Positions 52,784-63,412 of a DNA stretch of 64,000 nt are shown here, piece by piece. The translations under genes were made by a program, and so were the position numbers. Source of the stretch: Cytospora piceicola (lineage: Eukaryota; Ascomycota; Sordariomycetes; Diaporthales; Cytosporaceae). The DNA lies in contig JALQBC010000029.1 in the NCBI GenBank assembly GCA_023375675.1, positions 62,001 through 126,000 of the forward strand, read 5' to 3'. Within the stretch, counting starts at the first letter, position 1. The number at the start of each line of letters is the position of its first letter. The notes below the pieces were generated by a model that saw only the letters and a program-made list of their open reading frames with translations, was not told the origin of the DNA and did not search any database.

Positions 52784-54318
52784 CACCGGGCTTGGTGAGT
52801 TTGTGCGGATAAGCTGTTAGGTTATTGAGTGAGTTTTGATGAGGTGGTTGAGTGAGTGAGTTGGCGACAAGTGGTCGGGTGGTGCTAGCCAAGCTCTCAG
52901 CTGAGAATTTAGGTCGACTTTCGGTCCAACCAGCTCAGAGAGAACCCGAAGTATCCCAAGCACCAATTAACGTAGTGTATTGCCGTTGGAGGATTCACCA
53001 AAACCCTCGGAGTGGTCGACTGCAAACGTCGTTACGCGTCGTTACGTCGTTGACGCTTGAAAGTGGCTAGCTCATCCCAGAAGGCGAAAGACGTCGAAGG
53101 TAAGTAAGTGAGTGGTAGCACTTTTCCCCCCAAAAGGCCAGTCAATAACTTGTTATCTTTCTTCCTTCTAGTATATCAGCCGTTCAATACCGGCAAGCTG
53201 TTGGTCACCAGGCCAGCCAGTCATCGCACACGTCGAGATTTCCGCGTCACCTTCGGCGTAAGCTCTTTGGCTGTGGTGGTGATGTTTGTGCTTCACTGCA
53301 TCAAGTCAGAGGTCTGGCTGGGTGGTCGTGGACCCTTAATTTCCTCAAGGGTATATTGCCAGCTCAGATTCAAATGAGAGGCTGTCAAAGATGAGATGAT
53401 TTACTATGCCTGGGTTTTTCAGACGTTCCAGGTGTTCGACGTGAAGGTGGTCGCTAACCAAATTAAAGTAAGTAAATATTTTTGGTGCTGCAACAAGTGA
53501 TACCTAAGTAGTTATGGCGATTAGATAAAACTCCATATCGACATTGGCTGCACAACGAAAATATCCTTCTGCTCGGATCTACCTGGGTAGATAACCTATA
53601 CACTCAGTACATATCTACTTGGACATCCCCTGTCACAGTTTCCCCCTGAATTGACCGCATATACATATCTCCTAGTGCGCATGAATATGACCGTGTGTCT
53701 TACCTTGCATTTCCCCTTCAGCCCCATTCCGATCCTGACTGTCCCAATTCCCCAGTGGGCCATGAATAATTTCTTGGTGTTTCAGTTGATGTCGTACAGG
53801 CACGGGAGGAAGGCATCATGTGTGACGACAGCAATGTCTGCATGCAAACAAGCAGACAGTCTCTCACTGCCGCTGCCTCATTAATAACTCATCAAATGGA
53901 ATGGGAACTGTCTCGGAACCGCTCCCGGGCCGGAAAGAAGAATGGCATGCTCCATGATCATAGACGGGCCGAACGACAGGACGGTGATCAACGGTCATAT
54001 ATCCCTTGCTAAGTATTCAAGAACCCCCGGAGAACTTTGATAAGTCGTGCATTCGTTTCATCATCTGTCTCCTATGGCGAAAGGGTGGGCTGCTCGCTCT
54101 CTGTAAGGCCTCAACCACGCATATTACCGTCTTCTATTATCTTACATGATATCAGCATACCAATAACAGCTGAATCGATGCTTCCACAATGGCCAATCCC
54201 GCAACGTTGGCCATAAAGAAAGGAAATCTCAAATCTTTCTCAGCCGAGGCCTCTGTCTCCAGAGAGCACTCAGCCTTGGGTGGTCGTTGCCAATCTCCTG
54301 GGGCCATTCGCATTCGCC
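52784..54318. other. Intergenic, no gene seen
   Basis: About 1.5 kb upstream of the Gly/Tyr-rich gene and downstream of dcl1. GTAAGTAAGTGAGT-like runs occur near 53099 and TGAGTGAGT runs near 52825-52860. No coding pattern was found. Confidence 0.45.
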
Positions 54319-57300
54319 TCATATCGCCGTCGCACTTTCTGAAATGTCAGCCGCCGCCTCACCAGGCTTGCAATCACACCCAAACTCCTTGACAAAGTCC
54401 ACCTTCGTCATACCCCGTAGCCTGTCCATGGCTTTCCTCGCAGCCGCCACCTTTGCGTATCGCCCGCTCTCCCTTACCGTGCCATCCACCACCTGTCCAT
54501 GGATCAAAATGCCAGCCGCGACCTTTTTCGAGCCTGTCCAGGTACCTTCGTCGTCCATGATCTGTATTTCCTCCGAGTGCAGGCCGTAGGCGTGGCACCC
54601 GAAGGTGTTATAGATGAACTGCGTACAGAACGTGACGGGATGCTTGTTCGCGAAGGTATCATAGATGCGCATATCCAAGAAGTATGGCTTGATGTGCTTC
54701 ACGAAGAACCGCTGGACTGTGGAGTAATCATATCCGGAGTCGACGAAAATGGCCCCAATGTAGGCTTCCAGAACGTCGGGGATGCACTTCGGAGGCTGAC
54801 GCACCTCGATCCAGTAGTCCTTCGCAAATTCCGAGCGATGCTTGCCCGCGGCCTGGGCGGCTTCCTCAGCCATACGCCGTGCTTCCGTGATCTCCGTCAC
54901 GTATTCAAGGATCGCATTGCTGATAATGCCGTTGTGAAGGATGTACTTGTGGAAGGTGAGTGACACGGCGACACAGCCAAGGAACTGGTTGGATACCATC
55001 GCCATCTTGTGCTCTGTCAACCACTGTGGGCCCTTGTCAGGCGCCATATGGAAGAGGTAGTCAACGCATACCATGTCGAGCAGGGCATCGCCTAGGAACT
55101 CTAGGCGCTGGTAGCTCGGCACCTTGGCATATAGGTAGGGGCGTGACGGGTGAACGAATGCAGAACGCAGGAGGCGAGGGTGCTTAAACTTGTATTCCGT
55201 GATCTGTTCGATCTTGTTGGCCATGTCTACCTCAGAAGCGCTGGGAGCTGTGATCTGCCAAGCAGGTTTCTTGTAGGCCGCATAGTAATCCTCCCATTTC
55301 ATCATCGGGTGATGTTTGTGATGAGTGAGCCGGGTGACCGCTTCAATTGCCAGGTTATAGTCATTGTCTTTTCGCGTGGTCATGTATGCTGCGCCAATGA
55401 GAGCCTCGCATACGTCTGCAATCGATTTGTCTGCGAGGCTGTGCGAGTCCATGTTCTTCAGAGTCCTTTGATGTGTCTTTCCGAACTCTAACTTCAGGTG
55501 GGGATACCAAGTTGAACGGGAAAACGCCTTGGACCGGATGTACTCTTCCAACTTCAGCCAATCGCTCCTCGCAACTCCAAAGAGGTTTTGGTTGCATATC
55601 ATCACCATTCGTTCGACGTGGTAGTCGAACTCATCTTTGTTCGGAATGAGAGTGAAGACAGCTATGGTGGTCGCCATCTTGAGAAAGGAGTCGCCTAGAA
55701 ACTCGAGCCGCTCGTAATTGTTACCCATCCCAGGTTGGAAGTTGACCGGTTCGGACGTCTCCATGTATTCTGTTCCATCATCTTCGCCCTGATTCTCACT
55801 GTCCTTTGTGAGTGCCTCGAGCGCAAGGTCTGGGTGGATATCAAGCTTCAGCAACTTGCAGGCGTCTAGAGCGATAAGATTCTGCTCAACCCGGTGGACG
55901 ATTGACGGGATGAGATATGCCATAGCGACAACATCGACAGGAAGCTGCTACATGTGAGAACTTGTCACAGGAAGGTAGCACGGAGTATACTTACAGGAGA
56001 TATTCTGAGCGGCTCGAGAATGAAGTAACAAAAAGGATTCTTGTGGGTTTCTTCCATCTCGGAGAGAAAGTCCCTACGTAGAGACGCGTACAGCCCCACC
56101 ACAACTGGCTGCTTCTCATTCCATGTCATCTCTCGAGCCTCACGAGTGGCCTTCCATGAAGTCACACTCCAGTTCAAGATGTCATGGGCAACTTCGGCCC
56201 GTTTCCACTGTCGATATCCCGGAAAGTGCTCGACATCATCTGGAACTGGGCTATGGGGTGTCAGGTCCTTGCGAATTCCACGCAACCAAAACCTTCGAGA
56301 GCCATCATGTGGATCGACGATGTATTTATCGACATAGAAGTCTTCTGGCTCGTTGCCTCTATAGGGGAGCGCGTCTGTCTGCCGAACGCTTTGCAAGAGT
56401 GGCCAGTCGATCACTTCCCGCAGATTCGAAGCGTTAGCAAAGGCGAATGTATGATCTTTGTTCGCCGGGGCGAAGAAGTAAGGCATGTCATCCGGAACTG
56501 CCAGATACCTCTTGTTGAAAATGTCAATGAAAACTTTCAAGGTGAAACTGGTCAAGAGCCGCAAATCGTCCTCCGTCGGCTGCACAGAGATAGTCAAAAC
56601 CCGGCAAGTAAGGTCGGAAGACATTCCGTGCTGTCCAGGCGGGCCGAAGTACAACGGGAAGGATTTAATCTGGGGAAGCGGCTTTCTTGTTAGCATCAAC
56701 AAGGGCCGAGAAGGCCGTCCCACGGCGTGAGGTTTCGAAAGGATCAACACAGCCGCGTATAGCTTCTCAGGGTTTCCGAGCTCATCCCATAGGTTTGGCT
56801 TGAGTCGCATATCGTACTTTGCTTTCTTCTTTGAAGACACCGCCAGACGAGCATTGGCCATTACGTTGCGCTTTTCGACGAATTTTGACCTCAAGTTTTC
56901 GTCCAGGAACTTGTTGGTCACCAACTTCATACAAACATCGAAAGCTGCAGAGCACTTCGCGACCTGCTTTGTGGAATGAACATTCCCAATAGCGCCCGAC
57001 ACTGGAGAGATGGTGGGCATGACGACTTCGCAATGAAATCCTCCCTCGACAGGCAAGATTATATAGTCAGCTGTGAGCCCCATGTCGACTGTGAAATCGT
57101 CCTGGTGACAGAGCGAGTTGAGAAAATCGCCGAGCACGGACATGCTATTCTTGTAAGTGAGTTTCGCTCCACTGGACTTGACTGTGAATTGCCGCTGGTT
57201 GCGCTCTTTTCGCAAGTGGTATTGCATGTCGAATTGGCTCCCTTGGAGCTGTCTGTCCTCTGGGACGGAATCGCAAAATTGGCGGAGGAGGTCTTCATTA

Positions 57301-59190
57301 GCAGTGTTCTGGTCAATGCGCCGACGATGGTCACCGTTGCCCTCCTCTACCATATGGATATACGTAGACTGAGCCTGCCTGGCACGACCTCGTGACTGTA
57401 TGTACTGAATCATCGTCTTGTAGAGATCGAAGCGGATGATAAGATTGCAGTCTGGAAGGTCAAGACCCTCCTCGGCGACCGAGGTTGCAAAAATGCAGTT
57501 GAGCTCGCCGGTTTTGAACTTGATGATGGTCATGAGTTGTTGTCGGAACGACGTCTGCGAATAACCATCTTCATTGTTCGCACCCATCAGAACGCCCACT
57601 TTCAGTGAGGGGATCTCGATGATGGACTGCTGGAGCAAATCTGCCAAAAGCTTGGCTGTCCAGCGCATATCCACGAAGACGATACACCTGATCTTGGCTC
57701 CTGGTTCCTTGAAGGAATCCTTCAAAAGTCTCAGTAGGAGATGGACTTTCGAAGACAAGAGGTGCTCTCTCGGTCCCTTAAATTCGTGTTTCTCCACCAA
57801 GTCTCGAGCTGTCTGTACAGCCTTCTTTTGCTTGTTGACGACTTCTGCAGAAGCCATGTTGTTCGCAAACTGTCTCTCCGTCTTGGACTCGATCCTTAAA
57901 AGCTCTTCATCATGTAATAAAAGTTGCCACAATCTGTCCGCAAACCAGGTACCTAGCTCTCTGGAACCGTTGACGGCAAATGCAAATGCTTTGAAGAAAA
58001 GCTTGTTGCCGCCAACTACCGCCTTCAACCTGGCAGTGAGCTCGGTTTCGCCGGGCTGAATCAGATGGGAATATGTCGCTATGATCTCCTTCTTGGGCTT
58101 GGAGACGGTTCTCTGAAGGGATGCTGGATCTTTGGTGGTCGCAATTTGGGCGTGTAACAAGCCTTCGAGCTCCATGGCTGCCAGTTTAACATCCACCTGG
58201 GCATCAACCGGGGATGCGGTCATACCAAATATTCGGGGCAGTCGACGATGCGTGGTCTCTTCTGAAGAATAGTAATCCTTGATGATTCTGGCGTATGGAT
58301 GGTTCTTCTTTGTATGGTGGGCCTCGTCAAAGATGAGGAGGTTGATCTGGTCAATCCGGATATAGGCGTATTGGAGACACTTGTTCAGTATCTCAGCTGT
58401 GCATACGATGACTTCGTGTTTTGCAAACTCCTCCTGCCAGAATCGCTTGTTCCAGGTGTAGCGCACAGCCTCCCCAGAAAACGCCGCTACAGAGTGGCCA
58501 AGATTGCAGTCGATGACTGCATGTTGTTGATAGACCAGGGCAACCTTGTCGACAAGAAAGAAAGATAGCCGTCGAGGCATGCCTTTCGCCCTGTCCTCGA
58601 GCTCTTGGCCGATGATGTGCTGGAGGAGCAGGACGGCTATAAGAGTCTTTCCGGAACCTATGCCGCAGCCTTAGGTTAGCTAGGCTCCTCCAGCATTCTG
58701 TTGGATAGATTGTCAACAACGTACCTGTATCAAGGACGGCAATTGTGTTGTTCTTCTTCGCTCTCTCGAACAATTCCAGTTGATAGTCGCGAGGTTTGTT
58801 GATAATGCTCTGACCTTCCCAATTCTTCACCAGATACTCGATCGATTGCTCGTGATCGGTGACACGCTTGCCAGCTTTCTTGGTCAAGCTGGTACGGTTA
58901 TTTACGAGCCACGTCCCGAAGTTGGCTTGCTCAATCTTCTTCTTCTCGGAGATTTTGCGTGGCGCACGAGGTTTGTTTTGAACCAGCCTACTCCCCTCTT
59001 CATCGTTGCTTCTGTAAGCCAGACCATCACTGTCATAGTCTGCCTCAGCATGGGCCACCGATGTGTCCAAATCAGAGGCTTTCAGAGCCTCCGTGGTGAA
59101 AGCTTCGTTTATAGCAGAGATTCCGCCCTGTGGAACGGGCATACTTCCCTGGCTCGAGGCGTTGAGGCTGATTGGTGTATTTCGATCCAT
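54319..59190 (-). CDS. dcl1: Dicer-like protein 1 (double-stranded-RNA endonuclease)
   Basis: Exons 59190-58725, 58657-55995 and 55947-54319 give about 1585 residues, the usual size for fungal DCL-1. Intron 1 (67 nt, GTACGT...CATAG) splits the Walker A, and splicing restores LDTGSGKT (153-160). Also visible: DEAH (266-269), SAT-like GMTASPVD, ATSVAEEGLDLP (about 546), QSRGRARQ (about 576-583), a dicer dimerisation region (about 640-740), RNase IIIa with RLEFLGDSFL (about 1123) and ADKSIADVCEALIGAAY, RNase IIIb with RLEFLGDALLD (about 1324) and PDVLEAYIGAIFVD, and a C-terminal dsRNA-binding fold ending in GCDC. The basic N-terminus RAPRKISEKKK is typical of DCL-1 rather than DCL-2. It cuts dsRNA into small RNAs for silencing (quelling, meiotic silencing). 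Both catalytic centres look intact. Intron 2 is only 47 nt and has a TAGCAG double acceptor. Confidence 0.95.
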
Positions 59191-60556
59191 TTTGGGAAAG
59201 AGACTGAATGAAGCTTGATTCTCTTGCGGCCTAGGAACGGGGAAAGATGAGAGAGTCTGCACATGAACTGTGAATGTGCAGGTTGCAAACTGTAGGATGT
59301 AGGGCGGGGACAATGTTTCCAGACAAGTCGATCACTGCTTTTCCATTTGCTGCACAAACCGCAGGCACTCCCTCCATGTGCCCAGCGGAAGGCCTCCTGC
59401 AGTTACCCGCGTCGAAACTCGTAGGGCCTTCTCCGAATATGGTTGAAACCTAAATCAGCAGCATGTCCGCTACCATAAAGTGAAGGAAGAGATTGCCTTG
59501 AATGACGATTTGCCTCCAGCTTGATGTTCTGTAGGGACAAGATGAAACGGAGCAAACCAAAGCAAAACGGAAGCTCGGGTCACCGTTGCTAAAGGCTGAT
59601 GTGAAGGAAACGGATGAAGATGGAAGAGGAGTATTCTCTCCAGTCGTTGCCAGAGAAGCCCAGATTCTCGGCTATGGCTTTGACTATATTCTTCTCCAGA
59701 TTCAAAAGAAGTCTTCAGACTGTAAGAACTGCCCCCACTGCAGGAGGAGAAAAGAAGCAGGATACGCGGACTTCTCGACGTTGCGCCAACTGCCTGAAGA
59801 CGATGGAAGTGTAACGGTTGTTCCAGGTCGGGTCGCCAATATCACTAATTCTCAGACAAACAACTGCCTACCTAGGTACCTAGATACCTAAATACCTACT
59901 TAAGTAGGTACCTAGGTAGGTATATAGGTAGGTACCTATCTGGGTACGACAGTAGATACCTAGGCATTCAAGAGCGCACCCGGGTCGACCTTCCTCGTTT
60001 AGATTCAGGCTTAGGGTAGGCCTCAATAATATATTACCTAACCAAATCATCAAAAACAGAACTGTACCGAAGAGATTTGCCCAGGATTTGAAGTCTCTGA
60101 CACTGTTTCAACGGGTGCTTCTCCTGGAGGCGTGGTGATGGATTGATAAATAAATGGGTAAGGGGAGCTCAGTATGTAAACTACTTGTATGGCGAGTTCC
60201 GTAACTTGCAGGGATGCATGGGTATGGGTCTCGACTCCAGGGACCACAGCAGGGCTCCACGCTCCACGCTCCACGCTCCACTGTGGTAGCGTCCTGCCCA
60301 GCGATCAAAGCCACCCCTTGCAAGCTCCCGCAGCCCAGTTGCCCCAAAATTATAGGATAAGATAAGCCATTTTCGAAGGACTTCAGCAGCCCAAGCTTTG
60401 CCCGATCGTCATCCAACCCAGTTCACTAGACCGGAAATCAACTTCAGCGCCCTATCTCGACACACCGTTGCACAACTAGCCTAGACCCTTTTGTCCGAAC
60501 CTGTCCAACCGGGAGCAACTTGCACGTCGAACACAGAACACAGCATAGACGGCGTC
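59191..60556. other. Divergent intergenic region with TACCTAGGTA repeats
   Basis: About 1.4 kb between dcl1 (-) and tap42 (+). No gene was found. The middle (59867-59962) is a dense array of TACCTA/TAGGTA words, listed separately. CTCCACG triplication occurs near 60255-60280. Confidence 0.5.
59867..59962. repeat. Palindromic TACCTAGGTA cluster
   Basis: About 95 bp composed almost entirely of TACCTA and its complement TAGGTA. The centre, TACCTACTTAAGTAGGTA at 59893-59910, is a perfect 18-bp palindrome extended by an imperfect stem to over 30 bp. Similar words recur at 34985-35035 and singly elsewhere. Such motifs are common dispersed microsatellites of Sordariomycetes. Confidence 0.9.
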
Positions 60557-61657
60557 ATGGACGACCCCAAAACCCTCAAGTCCGTCTTTGCGCAGGCTGA
60601 GGACCGGAGGCTCGCTCTAGAGGGGGCCTTTGAGGTGACGGACCCCAACTACCGCGACGTCCTCACCTCTGCCATAGAGGACTACACCGAGTGCCTGGAG
60701 CTGATCAGCCAGCTGCGCATCTTCAGTCCCAACGAGTCTCTCGAGGATCTCTCCACCGGCGACCTGCCCTACCTGCTAGTCCACTTCCACCTGGCGGAGC
60801 TCATCCAGAAGGTCCACACCGCAACACCACAAGGCCGTAAGGCCATCGTCGATAGGGCGCGGGAGCGGTACGAGCGGTTCCTGTACATACTCGACAGCTA
60901 CGGCCTCCTGGGGTCGCAGTACGCGAAGATGCTCGAGACGTACAGCGAGGGCCCCACATCCTTCACGACGACCCCTTCCCCCGACGCAGCAGCCCGGCGC
61001 AACGCCAAGATCGCAAACTTCCAGGCCGAGAAGGGCCTCAAGCAGAAGCTGGCCTACCTGCGCGGGAACCCACGCTACGGCGACCCGGACGAGGCGGACG
61101 GGGGCGGGGGGGACGAGGAGGTGGTGCGCCAGGTCCACCTGGCCCACGTCGCGCTCTGCGTGCACATGGCCTTCCAGGCCCTCGAGTCCATCAACCGCGA
61201 GGCCGAGATCCTGGCCCAGGCCCCCAACCCCCTGATACCCCAGGCCAGCACCGTGGAGCAGGACGAGCGGCGGCGGCGGGAGAGTCTCGAGCAGGACGGC
61301 TTCTCGGACAGGCTTGACAGGCCGTTTAAGAGGCTACAGAGCTTCAACGGCCCGCTGCTGAGCAAAGAGGGGCGGCCGACGCAGCCGTTCACCATCGTGG
61401 GGACACGGCAGGATCTGGCAAAGCAGGTATTCCGGCCGGGCCATAATCTACCAACGATGAGCATCGACGAGTATCTGGAGGAGGAGAAGAAGCGGGGTGG
61501 TATCATCGAGGGTGGCGGAGAGGCCAGTGGGAGGCAGCCGGAGCCAGATGAGGATAACTATGAAAAGGCGGACGCGGCGACATACAAAGCAAGGGCATGG
61601 GATGAGTACGTGGAGGCGAACGCCAAGGGAAGTGGAAACACGTTGAACAGGGGCTAG
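60557..61657 (+). CDS. tap42: TAP42-like regulator of PP2A-type phosphatases
   Basis: Single exon, 366 residues from ATG 60557; the frame continues upstream only to a TTG. The TAP42/alpha4 family fold is seen: helical N-terminal half with ALEGAFEVTDPNYRDVL, YTECLELISQLRIF, LPYLLVHFHLAELIQK and RARERYERFLYILDSYGLLG, the basic patch RRNAKIANFQAEKGLKQKLA (about 168-187), then a less ordered C-terminal part with PFTIVGTRQDLAKQVFRPGH and SIDEYLEEEKKRGGI, and the hallmark end DNYEKADAATYKARAWDEYV. Tap42 binds catalytic subunits of PP2A-like phosphatases (PP2A, SIT4/PP6, PPG1-type) downstream of TORC1 in yeast. It is divergent from dcl1 and about 12 kb from ppg1, with which it should act. Confidence 0.93.
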   Translation: MDDPKTLKSVFAQAEDRRLALEGAFEVTDPNYRDVLTSAIEDYTECLELISQLRIFSPNESLEDLSTGDLPYLLVHFHLAELIQKVHTATPQGRKAIVDRARERYERFLYILDSYGLLGSQYAKMLETYSEGPTSFTTTPSPDAAARRNAKIANFQAEKGLKQKLAYLRGNPRYGDPDEADGGGGDEEVVRQVHLAHVALCVHMAFQALESINREAEILAQAPNPLIPQASTVEQDERRRRESLEQDGFSDRLDRPFKRLQSFNGPLLSKEGRPTQPFTIVGTRQDLAKQVFRPGHNLPTMSIDEYLEEEKKRGGIIEGGGEASGRQPEPDEDNYEKADAATYKARAWDEYVEANAKGSGNTLNRG

Positions 61658-62260
61658 CCTGCACGAATAGACATTCCAAGATGATGCGCACGTAAAGCAG
61701 CATCTATAATCACACAGAAAAACGGACAGAAAAAAGCGCGCTGGTCTCGAAAGATGCTTAGAGAAGACCCAGCTCTACGGTCATTCCAGGCTAAGTGACA
61801 GGGAAGGAAGGACCTTTGGAGTCAAAGTGAAGCCTGTTGGTCACTTTCACTTTGCTCCAGTCACTGCCAGGTGAAAGAATTCCATCGCTCTCTAGCCCTA
61901 TCGGCCGAAAGCCTCTTAGACCCAAGGTTTGTACAGGGCGAATACAAAAGCCCACGGGACAACCTCGGGAGCTATACCAATCACATTTGGTCACCAACTC
62001 AACCACCCAGTGTAGGAACCAAAACTGGCCTGTTAGTATTCAATACCGATCCGTCTTTATGGCTACGTCCCAGCAGTTTCACTGACAACCATTAGACACA
62101 TCCGGCTGAGCTCGACCACAACCTGGATCGACACCCGCCAGCCCTCTCGACAACGCTCCCTCAAAAGCACACCAAGCGCAACCACACGCAGCCGTGACAA
62201 ACCAACACGACCCTATTTCGCCATCCACCAGCACAACCACGTCACATCGAGCCAAGCATC
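61658..62260. other. Intergenic, no gene seen
   Basis: About 600 bp between two plus-strand genes; probably terminator of tap42 and promoter of the zinc-knuckle gene. The 150 bp before 62261 are CA/AC-rich, typical of a fungal 5' UTR. Confidence 0.4.
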
Positions 62261-62617
62261 ATGGCCAGCAGGAAGAAGAACGAGACCAGTACCTACTGCA
62301 CCACCCCCACTCCCACTTCTACCACCGACTCTAAGCTAGCAGCCTCGACGGAGAAGCTCGAGATCCAGGACAAGGACGGTGATAAGGAGCACCTAGACAC
62401 CGATGTCGCAAACCTCGATAGTGTCCTCAACGGCGGCTGCAGCACCTGCGGCTCCAAGGACCATGATGAAGTCGACTGCGAGGATGACCCCGATCCCATG
62501 TACATGATGTCGACCGCTTTGCCACCTTCTACCCCTAAATCTTCCTCCTCCTCTATGTCGACCGGCAAGGGCGGCCGCGGTGGTCAGGGCGGTGGCAAGA
62601 AGAGCTGTTGCAAGTGA
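62261..62617 (+). CDS. Small acidic CCHC zinc-knuckle protein
   Basis: Single exon, 118 residues; ATG 62261 is in a good fungal context (ATCATGGCC). A Ser/Thr-rich N-terminus is followed by an acidic segment and a perfect zinc-knuckle pattern, Cys60-x2-Cys63-x4-His68-x4-Cys73 (CSTCGSKDHDEVDC). Retroviral-type knuckles normally carry basic and aromatic residues; this one is flanked by acid (EDDPDPMYMM), so protein rather than nucleic-acid binding may be expected. The tail is Ser-rich, then Gly/Lys-rich (GKGGRGGQGGGKKSCCK) with two Cys near the end that could be lipidated or bind metal. GC3 bias and a clean start support a real gene, but nothing homologous is recalled. Confidence 0.6.
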   Translation: MASRKKNETSTYCTTPTPTSTTDSKLAASTEKLEIQDKDGDKEHLDTDVANLDSVLNGGCSTCGSKDHDEVDCEDDPDPMYMMSTALPPSTPKSSSSSMSTGKGGRGGQGGGKKSCCK

Positions 62618-63412
62618 GTTGGTGCTTGTGGTTTGTAAGGCATTCATCAGTCAAGCAAAGACAGGTTTAGCAGCTGGAGAGAAGCTTTTTTTTTTGGAAC
62701 GGGGGGGAGCATCTCGGAATTCCTGGAAGAGCAGCGTAAAAGTGATTTTAAGCAGCAGTAACCACACAATGGAAGCATGGACTCGAGTATAATCAATATG
62801 AATATACATATCGCTTCACGAAGTCAGGAAAAGAACTTAATATATGCTTGTGTATTATGTGGTCATAAGTGACCCTTTTGTTTTTGTGTTTTTGTCTTTT
62901 TTGTTGCTTTTTTTGGGGCAGTATTCGCCCTTCCCAGCCTTGGGAACCATAACCGTTCCACTGAAATGGACACCCTTCGCCGTGCAGAGTGAAACCAGGT
63001 CGGAAAGGTTCAACCTCCTGCAGGAAACTCACTGCAGTGTGAATGAGGTGAACACATGTCCAACCGATCAGAGAACCTGTATGCACATCATAACTGCCAC
63101 CAGTCATCACAACATCCGAAGTCGAAAAACAAGGCAAACCATAAACAAACGTGTCATCACTCGATCAGTCATTGTCCCGCCACAAAGGGCCCAGCACTTC
63201 CGATCCCTTATCCTTCTTCAACCATCCTGCAAGTCAATGCTCTGGCGACGCCCCAAACTCTCACACAAAACTGAAGGCAATGGGCTGTGCGAGTTTTGCT
63301 GTTTTCCAATTGATGGCTGTACTGGCAGCTCACACATGTAGCCAAACGGCCGACAGTAATAGCGACAATCTGAAGATCGAAGGGTTGAAGGTATCACTGC
63401 CCAGCGAACACC
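62618..63412. other. Intergenic, no gene seen
   Basis: About 800 bp between the 3' ends of two converging genes. T-rich runs (62875-62920) and CA-rich stretches only. Confidence 0.4.
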
